From Neobacillus sp. YX16 (GTDB lineage: Bacteria; Bacillota; Bacilli; Bacillales; Cytobacillaceae), in assembly GCF_030123505.1 (NCBI RefSeq), contig NZ_CP126115.1, forward strand, positions 2,742,001 to 2,806,000: a DNA stretch of 64,000 nt. Direction: 5' to 3'. Below, in pieces: positions 52,638 through 60,833 of the stretch (position 1 is its first letter; each line of letters begins with the position of its first letter). Position numbers and translations under genes: made by a program. The notes under the pieces are model-generated. The model had not been told where the DNA came from and did not search any database. It worked only from the letters and a program-made list of their open reading frames with translations.

Positions 52638-53744
52638 ATGACGATATTTAGAATACTAGACACTCCAACCTTGTTGCTGGACCACCAAAAGCTGTTAAAG
52701 AACATAAGTGACATCGCTGACTTTGCAAAAGAACAGGGTGTCTCTTATCGGCCCCATATCAAAACACACAAATCTGTGAAAATAGCACAGCTGCAGACAG
52801 AAGCTGGAGCTGTTGGAGTAACAACGGCTAAAATTAGTGAAGCCGAAGTAATGGCTGCAGGCGGGATTAAGGATATATTAATTGCCTATCCGATTTCAAG
52901 CCCAGACAAAATTAATAGAGTAATAAAGCTTTTACAAAAAGGAGTTCAACTAAAGGTGTCCGTAGACAATAAGGAATCTTTAGGATATCTGCAAAAAGGA
53001 CTAGAACATACGCCTTATACTTTAGAGGTTTGGATTAAAGTAAATTCTGGGCTCTATCGTTGTGGTGTTGAACCGGGTCAGGAAGCAGTCCAATTAGCAA
53101 AAGCTATTATGTCTCATTCTAAGCTAAAGCTGTGCGGGATATTTACCCATGCCGGACATTCTTATGCAGCAAAATCATATAATGAAGTCGAAGCAATTGG
53201 AAATCAGGAAGGGTTTTCAGTGGTGGATAGTGCAAATGAGTGTGAAAAGGCTGGAATCCAAATTCCAATTCGCAGTGTCGGTTCCACCCCAACATATAAA
53301 ATTTCAGGCAAAGTACCTGGAGTAACCGAAATTAGACCTGGTAATGCCGTGTTTTTCGATGCCATCCAAGCTGGATTGGGTGTAACAAGCATTGAGAATT
53401 GTGCTCTAACGCTGCTTGCCTCTGTAGTAGGTATCTATAAAAATCGCATTATAATAGATACAGGCAGTAAGTCTCTTTGTTTAGACAAGGGTGCTCACGG
53501 AAATCAAACAGTCAGCGGGTTCGGACATATAATCGGACACCCTGAAGTCCTCATCGACCGTTTATCAGAAGAGCATGGCGTAGGGATTTTATTATATGAA
53601 ACAAACTTAAAGTTAAATGATAAAGTACAAATCATACCAAACCATGCCTGCACAGTAGTCAATCAGTTTAATGAATATGTGGTTCATGAAAATGGAAAAG
53701 TACTAGATGTGTGGAAAGTGGATGCACGCGGGATGGTAAAGTAA
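52638..53744 (+). CDS. D-threonine aldolase / D-serine dehydratase-like PLP enzyme
   Basis: A 368-residue fold-type III PLP enzyme. The N-terminal alanine-racemase-like barrel has the PLP lysine in YRPHIKTHKSVKIA (about 36-49), and the C-terminal D-ser_dehydrat domain has the zinc ligands in IIPNHACTVVNQF. Relatives cleave D-threonine or dehydrate D-serine or 3-hydroxyaspartate. The preferred substrate is unknown. ATG 52638 follows AGAGG at nine bases; ATG 52629 abuts it. It is a single-gene unit. Confidence 0.83.
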   Translation: MTIFRILDTPTLLLDHQKLLKNISDIADFAKEQGVSYRPHIKTHKSVKIAQLQTEAGAVGVTTAKISEAEVMAAGGIKDILIAYPISSPDKINRVIKLLQKGVQLKVSVDNKESLGYLQKGLEHTPYTLEVWIKVNSGLYRCGVEPGQEAVQLAKAIMSHSKLKLCGIFTHAGHSYAAKSYNEVEAIGNQEGFSVVDSANECEKAGIQIPIRSVGSTPTYKISGKVPGVTEIRPGNAVFFDAIQAGLGVTSIENCALTLLASVVGIYKNRIIIDTGSKSLCLDKGAHGNQTVSGFGHIIGHPEVLIDRLSEEHGVGILLYETNLKLNDKVQIIPNHACTVVNQFNEYVVHENGKVLDVWKVDARGMVK

Positions 53745-53785
53745 AAGGAACGTTGACTGGTTAAGAATTGAAGAGTTGAAATAGA

Positions 53786-53825
53786 GACCTCCTTCCTTGA
53801 GTGGATGGAGGTTTATTATTTTACT
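53786..53825 (+). terminator. Rho-independent terminator
   Basis: ACCTCCTTCC and GGATGGAGGT pair around TTGAGT, followed by TTATTATTTT. Confidence 0.65.
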
Positions 53826-53953
53826 GTTGAGTAAACTTCTTATTGCTATAATAGTCTAAATTGAAACATGACTTCGTGTTAGATATGATAGAGATAGGGG
53901 TAAATCCAATTTCTTAATTAAGCGGTCTTTTTTTTAGGGGGAAAATAATTATT

Positions 53954-55054
53954 ATGATTTATCTACTTGTTTTTTTTGGTGCAATAGCGATTGGCATTAC
54001 ACTCTTTGTAACCATGCACCCAGTGTTTGGAGGAATCCCAAGTAAAATGGACCGAGAGAGGTACCGTCTTTGTAGTCATTATAAGAATGGAAAGTTTATC
54101 AATCAAAGCCCTACGGATATGAAGATGAGCATTTCTACCATTCTTTCGTTAATGAAAGACTCAATGACAGGAAGAAAGGACCGAAAACCCTCTAATCCAA
54201 TTCCAATTTCTCTTGATTGGAAAAAAATAAAAAGTGATCAAGAAAGTTTAACTTGGTTTGGTCATTCAACTTTCCTAATCAGTATAGAGAGTAAAAAGAT
54301 TTTAATCGACCCGATGTTTGGTCCATCGCCATCACCGGTTTCGTTTATTGGTAGCAAACGCTACAGTGAAGATTTATTGTATATTATTGAGGAGCTTCCT
54401 CATATCAACGCGGTTTTGATAACACATGACCATTATGATCATTTAGACTATCCATCTATTATGAGACTTAAGAATAAAGTGGGTACCTTCTTTGTTCCGC
54501 TTGGTGTAGGAGCTCACCTAATCAAGTGGGGAGTAGATAAAGATAGAATCACTGAATGTAATTGGTGGGATGAACTTGAATGGCAAGGTGTAACGATTGC
54601 TTCCGTACCTTCGCAGCATTTTTCCGGCAGGGGAGTATTGAATCGAGATACAACACTATGGAATGGCTGGGTGATTCTTGGGGAAAATCAGAGAATCTAT
54701 ACCAGTGGTGATGGCGGATATGGACCTCACTTTAAAAAAATTGGTGAAAAATATGGACCATTCGATCTTACTTTAATAGAAGGTGGTCAATATGATGAGC
54801 GGTGGTCAGCTATACATATGAGGCCAGAGGAATCTGTTCAAGCTCATCTTGATATTAAAGGCAAAAACATGATGCTGATTCATTGGGGTGCATTTACATT
54901 GGCGTATCATAGCTGGACAGATCCAGTAGAACGTGCAATATGTGCAGCAAAAGAAAAAGAAGTTACTCTTATCACACCAAGAATTGGAGAAACGCTTGTT
55001 CTGGATGGCAGTCTGCCAGCATCTAATACTTGGTGGAAATACCACAAAGCTTAA
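53954..55054 (+). CDS. MBL-fold hydrolase, NAPE-PLD/UlaG-like, membrane-anchored
   Basis: A 366-residue metallo-beta-lactamase-fold enzyme. One N-terminal membrane helix (2-20) is followed by a linker and the fold core: LTWFGHSTFLI, then the metal motif ITHDHYDHLD (about 155-164), HFSGRGVLNRD and the late LIHWGAF. Relatives include N-acylphosphatidylethanolamine phospholipase D and UlaG lactonase, so a phosphodiester or lactone substrate is likely. AGGGGGAAAA lies upstream. It ends directly before the MarR palindrome. Confidence 0.82.
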   Translation: MIYLLVFFGAIAIGITLFVTMHPVFGGIPSKMDRERYRLCSHYKNGKFINQSPTDMKMSISTILSLMKDSMTGRKDRKPSNPIPISLDWKKIKSDQESLTWFGHSTFLISIESKKILIDPMFGPSPSPVSFIGSKRYSEDLLYIIEELPHINAVLITHDHYDHLDYPSIMRLKNKVGTFFVPLGVGAHLIKWGVDKDRITECNWWDELEWQGVTIASVPSQHFSGRGVLNRDTTLWNGWVILGENQRIYTSGDGGYGPHFKKIGEKYGPFDLTLIEGGQYDERWSAIHMRPEESVQAHLDIKGKNMMLIHWGAFTLAYHSWTDPVERAICAAKEKEVTLITPRIGETLVLDGSLPASNTWWKYHKA

Positions 55055-55076
55055 AACTCACTTGAGGTAAAGGGTT

Positions 55077-55120
55077 AGGATGTCAACCAAATTGACATCC
55101 TATTTCGGATTTTGTATAGT
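55077..55120 (+). promoter_or_regulatory. MarR promoter with embedded palindromic operator
   Basis: AGGATGTCAA-CCAAA-TTGACATCCT (55077-55101) is a perfect inverted repeat. Its right arm supplies TTGACA (55092-55097), and TATAGT (55115-55120) follows after exactly 17 bases. The core TGTCAA-N5-TTGACA recurs at 56193. The same hairpin may also end the upstream MBL transcript. Confidence 0.75.
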
Positions 55121-55134
55121 AGGTGGTGTAGAAT

Positions 55135-55587
55135 ATGATTGGAGTGAAACATTTGATTTCAAACTCTGAATTACAACATTTAGATCTGATTGACTTATTA
55201 AGTGAACGGCATAGTTTAGTTCGGAAAATTTCAGAAACGTCATGGAATAATCAAAGTGAGATCCATATTTCAAATTCAGAATGGTATATCATGGCAAGGA
55301 TTTATAAAAGAAAGCCGAACATTTCGTATATTACAAAAAATGTAGAAATCTCTCGTCAGGCGATACATAAGTTTATCAATAAACTTTCTGAAAAAGGGTT
55401 AGTACAAGTTGAAAATGTTGAAAACAATAAGAAAGAAAAGTGCATCCAATTAACAGCATTAGGTGAGGAATGCTACGAAAAAAACGAGGCCCTGAAGGCT
55501 CAGCTTGAGAATAAAATTGCTGAAAAAATTGGTCCTGAGCAAGTAAGTGTTCTAAAAGAAATATTAAAGCTAGATTGGAATATTTAA
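55135..55587 (+). CDS. MarR-family transcriptional regulator
   Basis: A 150-residue winged-helix repressor. The DNA-binding region is SYITKNVEISRQAIHKFINK (about 62-81), followed by the wing KGLVQVENVENNKKEKCIQL. It probably binds the palindrome in its own promoter and the copy before the CarD-like and MFS genes; this is inferred from the shared site. Binding of a hydrophobic drug would release it. ATG 55135 is used here, but the predicted transcription start near 55127 favours TTG 55153 after GGAG. Confidence 0.8.
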   Translation: MIGVKHLISNSELQHLDLIDLLSERHSLVRKISETSWNNQSEIHISNSEWYIMARIYKRKPNISYITKNVEISRQAIHKFINKLSEKGLVQVENVENNKKEKCIQLTALGEECYEKNEALKAQLENKIAEKIGPEQVSVLKEILKLDWNI

Positions 55588-55594
55588 TAATTTG

Positions 55595-55632
55595 AAAACC
55601 CACGCTTTGTGTAACAGAGCGTGGGTTTTTTT
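55595..55632. terminator. Bidirectional terminator
   Basis: AAAACCCACGCT and AGCGTGGGTTTT form the stem between convergent MarR and CarD-like genes, followed by TTTA. Confidence 0.85.
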
Positions 55633-56134
55633 AGTTAATTCCCTTGATTAATCTAATAATCATTTCATTTATATCTTCGTAAGAACAGTTTAATGAAATT
55701 GCTAATTCTTTAAATAATATATTTTGTGAAGAGATCAAAAGCTTACAGTCTTGTTCATTAAGTTTTTTTTCGTGGAGTTCAACTTCGATTTTTTTCCTCA
55801 TTAGCGTATTGAATACTTTAGCAATCTCTTTTCTATCACCTGTGCTTAAAATATCGGAAAAAATAGTAAGACTTAGAGTTGCTTTGTCATACCACTCTAC
55901 CCCTGGATAGTTAAAGGATTCAAGTATTTCTTGTGCTTCCTCTTTTTGAATCAGATCAAGAATCGCCACTTTATCATTATTAACAGGAATACTTATCGTT
56001 AAATGATGTTTATTATCCATTGGATTTAGAACATAATAGCTTCTCGTAATACCTGAAACGGTCTTCTCGCAAATATCGTTAATTTTACATATACCATGTG
56101 CGGAATAGATAACCAAATCTCCAATATTATACAT
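55631..56134 (-). CDS. CarD/CdnL-like RNA polymerase-binding protein
   Basis: A 167-residue protein with an N-terminal CarD_CdnL/TRCF-RID domain (MYNIGDLVIYSAHGICKIND, about 1-60) that contacts the RNA polymerase beta subunit, and a helical C-terminal domain. Relatives stabilise open complexes. B. subtilis YdeB is a comparable short form. ATG 56134 lies five bases after TAGGAGTG. It is divergent from the MFS gene and its promoter shares the palindrome at 56193. Confidence 0.8.
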   Translation of the reverse strand: MYNIGDLVIYSAHGICKINDICEKTVSGITRSYYVLNPMDNKHHLTISIPVNNDKVAILDLIQKEEAQEILESFNYPGVEWYDKATLSLTIFSDILSTGDRKEIAKVFNTLMRKKIEVELHEKKLNEQDCKLLISSQNILFKELAISLNCSYEDINEMIIRLIKGIN

Positions 56135-56169
56135 TTGTTCACTCCTAATAAAAATCGTCAACTAAGTTT

Positions 56170-56233
56170 ATAATAAAGCAGAAAAAATATTTTGTCAACT
56201 TGGTTGACATTTAAAGAAAAAATTTGATATATT
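56170..56233. promoter_or_regulatory. Divergent promoters sharing one palindromic operator
   Basis: TGTCAA-CTTGG-TTGACA lies at 56193-56209. Leftward, the left arm reads TTGACA and is followed after 17 bases by TATTAT (56175-56170), driving the CarD-like gene. Rightward, TTGACA (56204-56209) is followed after 18 bases by TATATT (56228-56233), driving the MFS gene. Both -35 boxes are therefore inside the operator. Confidence 0.75.
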
Positions 56234-56342
56234 TAGCAGGTTCGTTCGTAAGTGGGGGTGTACAACGGAGATTGGATAAGGGCTGATAATTGAAATTACG
56301 ACTATCATTTCAGCACATAGATTAATATAAAAGGAGATTGTT

Positions 56343-57806
56343 ATGAGTACACAAATTCAAGTTAAAAATCCTAAAACAATGGCATTTGTCTTAATGTTAG
56401 GTGCTTTCGCAGGATTATTCGGGGAAACGGCTTTGAACATGGCATTATCAAATATTATGGAACAATTTTCAGTTCCAGCTGCGACTGCACAGTGGCTGAC
56501 AACAGGATATTTATTAGTATTAGCGATTTTAGTGCCAATCTCAGCTCTATTAATGAAATGGTTTACGACAAGACAATTAGTCATCGGGGGACTTGCTATT
56601 TCGTTGTTAGGAGCAATTTTAGCAGCGCTAAATTTCAGTTTTGGTATTTTATTACTTGGTCGTGTCGTACAAGCCATTGGAACTGGTCTTTTATTACCGG
56701 TCATGTTAAGTGTGATGCTTCTTATTTTCCCAATTCAGAAGCGTGGAGTTGTAATGGGGCTTATGGGTCTTGTTATTACACTTGCTCCAGCCTTAGGACC
56801 AACACTTTCAGGAGTTATTATAAGTACGTTAAGCTGGCCATATATTTTCTGGTTTAGTGCCATTGCTTATGTATTATTGATCTTGGTTGCCGTAGTAAAA
56901 ATTGAGAATGTTTCGGAAATTACCAAGCCTAAAATTGATATTTCGTCGATTCTTTTATCAACAATTGGTTTTGGAGGATTAATTTTTGCTTTGAGTACGA
57001 TGGCTGAAGTAGCTATTTCATCTCCAAAAGTATGGGCACCTTTACTAGTAGGTATTATCGCACTACTATCATTTGGTATTCGTCAAAATAAAATGGCTCA
57101 GCCTATGGTTAACTTAAGTGTCTTTAAATATCCAATGTTTACATTAGGGACATTGACGATGTTTCTTGGTATTTTAATCATTTTATCAACAGGAATTTTA
57201 TTACCAATGTATTTAAAAGGTGCTTTATTATTTAGTGCGGCGATGGCTGGTTTATTATTACTTCCTGGTAATGCAGTTAACTTTATTCTTTCACCCATTG
57301 TAGGAGCTCTGTTCGATAAAATTGGAGCGCGTCGTTTCACCATTATTGGCTTCATATTTGTGTTAGTGGGGAACGTCGTTTTTCTATCTACTATTTCAAG
57401 CCATACACCTGCATGGCAAATTGTTGTTCCATTTATGATTTTATTCTTTGGGTTAACGATGGTCATGATGCCAGCACAAACAAATGCAATGAATCAATTA
57501 CCTCGTGAGTTATATGCAGACGGATCAGCAGCTATGAATACATTGAATCAAGTAGCTGGGGCAGCTGGCACAGCGATTGCCATCACGGTATTTACAAGTG
57601 GTCAAAACAGCCATGTAATGGATTTTCCTAATGCATCCCAGCCTGAAATATTAGCTGCAGGAATTAAATATGCCTTCTACTTTATTACTGGGATCTCTGT
57701 AGTTGGATTAATTAGTTCTTTCTTTGTAAAAAAAACAAGCACAGTAACGGAAAAATCTTTAGCAGCTGTGAAAACAACAGAAGCTGTTCGCAGTTTGTAT
57801 ATTTAA
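56343..57806 (+). CDS. MFS drug efflux transporter, DHA2 (14-helix) type
   Basis: A 487-residue membrane exporter with about 14 hydrophobic segments, of the EmrB/QacA subgroup. Family markers are NIMEQFSVPAATAQWLTTGY in helix 1-2, FGILLLGRVVQAIGTGLLLP (motif B) and GPTLSGVIISTLSWPYIFW (motif C), the antiporter signature. It expels drugs or hydrophobic toxins in exchange for protons. AAAAGGAG precedes the ATG. MarR control is inferred from the shared palindrome. A terminator follows. Confidence 0.88.
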   Translation: MSTQIQVKNPKTMAFVLMLGAFAGLFGETALNMALSNIMEQFSVPAATAQWLTTGYLLVLAILVPISALLMKWFTTRQLVIGGLAISLLGAILAALNFSFGILLLGRVVQAIGTGLLLPVMLSVMLLIFPIQKRGVVMGLMGLVITLAPALGPTLSGVIISTLSWPYIFWFSAIAYVLLILVAVVKIENVSEITKPKIDISSILLSTIGFGGLIFALSTMAEVAISSPKVWAPLLVGIIALLSFGIRQNKMAQPMVNLSVFKYPMFTLGTLTMFLGILIILSTGILLPMYLKGALLFSAAMAGLLLLPGNAVNFILSPIVGALFDKIGARRFTIIGFIFVLVGNVVFLSTISSHTPAWQIVVPFMILFFGLTMVMMPAQTNAMNQLPRELYADGSAAMNTLNQVAGAAGTAIAITVFTSGQNSHVMDFPNASQPEILAAGIKYAFYFITGISVVGLISSFFVKKTSTVTEKSLAAVKTTEAVRSLYI

Positions 57807-57821
57807 AAGAAATCTAATCAA

Positions 57822-57865
57822 AAAACCATTCAGAAAAGTTTACTTTTCGAATGGTTTCTTTTTTA
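57822..57865. terminator. Strong terminator between convergent genes
   Basis: AAACCATTCAGAAAAGT and ACTTTTCGAATGGTTT form a 16-base stem with one bulge, followed by CTTTTTT. Confidence 0.85.
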
Positions 57866-58324
57866 TGATGAGATTATCTTTTTTGAAATATTATGGATAA
57901 TGTCTCCTCTGCTTAGCACACCAATGAACCGGCCCGCTCCATTTACAACAGGGAGTTTTTTGAAATGATGCCGCGATAATAAACGGGCTGCCTTATCAAA
58001 CGCTTCATCAGGTGATACGAAGAGAAGATTTCTTTTGGTCATAATATCTTTTACAGGTGTGTCCAATTTTTCTTTTATAAGATCTTCGAGTTCTTCCTCC
58101 TCTATTATATAAACAAGACCTGCAAGACCAGCGATACCCAGAGGTTTTGGAGCAAGGTAGCGTAATACATCTCCATCAGATATCATTCCTACCAAATGAT
58201 CTTTATCATCAACAACAGGTACACCGCCAATTCGATTTGAATTGAGTATATCCAGCAATTCCTTGACAGTATTCGAAGGTTTAACAGTAAAAACTTTTGT
58301 AATCATGAAGTCTCTTACCTGCAT
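57863..58324 (-). CDS. CBS-domain-pair protein
   Basis: A 153-residue cytoplasmic protein made of two CBS motifs, the first starting VRDFMITKVFTVKPSNTVKE and the second VKDIMTKRNLLFVSPDEAFD. Such pairs bind adenosine nucleotides (AMP, ATP, S-adenosylmethionine) and act as sensors. No catalytic domain is attached, so a partner is presumably regulated. AGAGGGA precedes the ATG. It is divergent from the DUF4317 gene. Confidence 0.85.
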   Translation of the reverse strand: MQVRDFMITKVFTVKPSNTVKELLDILNSNRIGGVPVVDDKDHLVGMISDGDVLRYLAPKPLGIAGLAGLVYIIEEEELEDLIKEKLDTPVKDIMTKRNLLFVSPDEAFDKAARLLSRHHFKKLPVVNGAGRFIGVLSRGDIIHNISKKIISS

Positions 58325-58524
58325 TATAGGTCCCTCTTTTCATGTTGCAATCGCATACATTCAATATTAAACAATAGCTTAACACAAATAAAACTGTGTT
58401 CTCTAATAAAAAAATATGTCGAATTTGAGTCCTAAGGGTGCAGTACGGATATGGAGGGGGAATTGTCAAGTATTACTATTTTTCTTTTTGAACAGTATAA
58501 TCGAAGGATGGGAGTTGAGATAAA

Positions 58525-59685
58525 ATGAATGCAAAAGACATAGCTAATATCCGAAAGCAATTTAAATTAAACAATGATCTTATGAAAATTCAAGAAATCC
58601 TAAATGTTTATGTTCAGAAAGAGTCCGGTGAGATTTACCACTCAGTCATTTCACCGTTTGAAATGGTAGATCAGGAGTCACAAGAGTTATTTTTAATGAA
58701 TTTCAAAAAGGTTTTGACAGGGGCTCTCGATGCCAAACTATTTGAGCTGAAATTTCATCGGGATGTGGAGGACAGCACCCAAATGATCCTCTTTGATGGT
58801 TTGCAGACTGATACCACCGATGATTGGATTGAATATATGCACCAAATCGTAGGGAAAATGTTTGCTCATACCGTTTATGAATTTGATACAGTGGTGACGT
58901 TTATCCGGGGAGAATACCGTAAAGCGACGAAAAAACGTGACCTAGAATCGGAAGAAGGCGGGAATGATGAAGTTTATTCCAACGAGTTCATCCTCTGCAG
59001 TCTCAATAAAACCGATCAGCCGAAAAAAGCACTGGTTTTTGATTATATTGAAAGAGAATTTAGATCCAATAACGCCTTTGACCCGATTATTAATCTAGCA
59101 CAACCATTGTCAGGATTTTTGTTCCCTGCTTTCAATGACAATGCTGCTGATGTGAACCATATCCTATATTGTGCAGGAAAAGCGAATCAACCGGATGAGA
59201 CATTTATTGAGCAGGTACTCAATTGCGAAGAAATTATAACCGCTTTGGAGGAAAAGGATAGTTTTGAACTAATTCTGAATAAAGTCATCGGTGATACAGT
59301 AGATTCCCAGGTTATTTCTAACGTCTATGAGGAAATTGACAGGGTGGTCCAGGAGAGTAAAGAAAATGAAGAAAGTGAAGCACCTAAGTTGGATTCTCGG
59401 GATATCGAACGTATTTTAACGGTTAGCGGCGTTGAAAATGTAGATACTGCTAAAGTGGAACATGCATTCAAAGCAATCGTAGATGATGAAAAACATGAGC
59501 TAAAAGCGAGCAATTTAGTTCCTAAATCGGTAAAAATTGAAACAAAGGTTGCAAATTTATCACTTAGTCCGATGGATTTGAAACATGTAAAATATATTAT
59601 GTTCCAAGGAAAACGGTGTTTATTGCTGGAAATCGATGATGATGTTGTCGTTGAAGGATTCAGGCTAGAATCAGAAATACACTAA
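58525..59685 (+). CDS. DUF4317 family protein
   Basis: A 386-residue cytoplasmic protein matching DUF4317, starting MNAKDIANIRKQFKLNNDLM and with the conserved ANQPDETFIEQVLNCEE region and an acidic linker (about 280-295). The family is widespread in Firmicutes but its function is unknown. GGGAG lies upstream, and TATAAT at 58496-58501 is a likely -10 box. It is a single-gene unit with a terminator. Confidence 0.8.
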   Translation: MNAKDIANIRKQFKLNNDLMKIQEILNVYVQKESGEIYHSVISPFEMVDQESQELFLMNFKKVLTGALDAKLFELKFHRDVEDSTQMILFDGLQTDTTDDWIEYMHQIVGKMFAHTVYEFDTVVTFIRGEYRKATKKRDLESEEGGNDEVYSNEFILCSLNKTDQPKKALVFDYIEREFRSNNAFDPIINLAQPLSGFLFPAFNDNAADVNHILYCAGKANQPDETFIEQVLNCEEIITALEEKDSFELILNKVIGDTVDSQVISNVYEEIDRVVQESKENEESEAPKLDSRDIERILTVSGVENVDTAKVEHAFKAIVDDEKHELKASNLVPKSVKIETKVANLSLSPMDLKHVKYIMFQGKRCLLLEIDDDVVVEGFRLESEIH

Positions 59686-59692
59686 TGTAGTG

Positions 59693-59735
59693 GGTTAGTC
59701 CCCCATGCTTTAATGCATTGGGGGATTGACCCTTT
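59693..59735. terminator. Terminator between convergent genes
   Basis: GTCCCCCATGC and GCATTGGGGGATTGAC form a stem between the DUF4317 and AraC genes. Confidence 0.65.
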
Positions 59736-59736
59736 C

Positions 59737-60645
59737 CTAATTTTTATAATCCTTTTGCAAATTTTTAGGAGAAAGATTGTATTCTTTTTTGAAGAGCCTA
59801 TAAAAACTTGAATAATCAGGAAAACCGCATTTTAAAGCAATTTTCTCTATCGGGATCTGCTTTTGTTTGATCATCGTTACCGCAAATGATAACCGTTTCA
59901 ATGATACATACCGGTAAAACGGAAGGTTCATATGTTTTTTAAAATAATGAGAAAAATAGTATTTATTTAAATGAAAATAGCTCGAAACCTTGTCTAAACT
60001 TAGATCGTGTTCTGTTAAATGTGATTCAATGTATTCCAGTATCGACAGGAGCCTTTCATCGTGATCTTCTTTGTTACTTAGGTTTGGCAAACTACTTGCA
60101 GGATTAAATATGACTTGAAGCACTTGAAATAATAAATATTGTAAGGTGAAGGAAAAGTTTTCTTCACCATTTTTTATTCTATAAGTTATTTCATGAAGTA
60201 AAGATATGATATCTTGAAAGTTCACTGCATTCAGATGTAACACATAAGAACCTTGGGTCTTTTGAAAAACAATGTTTTCATTCATAGACGGTGAAACTGT
60301 TACAAAGTCTGTCATTAAACGATTACTAATGTTGATGATGATGCGTTCATAGTGATCAATATTCTTAACGATTGCCTGATGAACCGCATTAGAAGGCACC
60401 ACCACTATATCCCCTCTCCTTAGAGTGTAGGTTTTTCCTTCACAAAAAAAATCACAATCACCGCCTAAAAATACTAGAATCTCCAAACAATCGTGAGTGT
60501 GTAAGCGAAATAAAGGATCCAATTGATAAAATCTTTCTGCTGATTCGTTATATTTTTTGAGCAAATTATAGGACTGATTTTTATGGCTGAAATCATGAAT
60601 TTCAAAAGACTGATTGACTACTGGGATATGTATCGACTGTTTCAT
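59737..60645 (-). CDS. AraC-family regulator with cupin sensor domain
   Basis: A 302-residue transcription factor. Residues 30-170 are an AraC_binding cupin (LFRLHTHDCLEILVFLGGDC). Residues 200-302 hold the two helix-turn-helix motifs, ending CGFPDYSSFYRLFKKEYNLS. It probably senses a sugar and controls the divergent GH3 glycosidase, a common arrangement. ATG 60645 follows AGAGGAAG; the longer frame has no site. Confidence 0.85.
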   Translation of the reverse strand: MKQSIHIPVVNQSFEIHDFSHKNQSYNLLKKYNESAERFYQLDPLFRLHTHDCLEILVFLGGDCDFFCEGKTYTLRRGDIVVVPSNAVHQAIVKNIDHYERIIINISNRLMTDFVTVSPSMNENIVFQKTQGSYVLHLNAVNFQDIISLLHEITYRIKNGEENFSFTLQYLLFQVLQVIFNPASSLPNLSNKEDHDERLLSILEYIESHLTEHDLSLDKVSSYFHLNKYYFSHYFKKHMNLPFYRYVSLKRLSFAVTMIKQKQIPIEKIALKCGFPDYSSFYRLFKKEYNLSPKNLQKDYKN

Positions 60646-60833
60646 TTCTGTCTTCCTCTCATAAAGCAACAATTACAATATTTTTAGCAATAAATGATAT
60701 TTTTTTATCACTTTTTGTTGTTATTATAACATTGTTAAGGAAATTGAAATAATGATAAATCCAAAATTGAGCACCCTATTAAGAGTGAATTTTTTGTTGA
60801 ATCAATAGTCGTGGAAGTATAGGAGGCGCTAAA

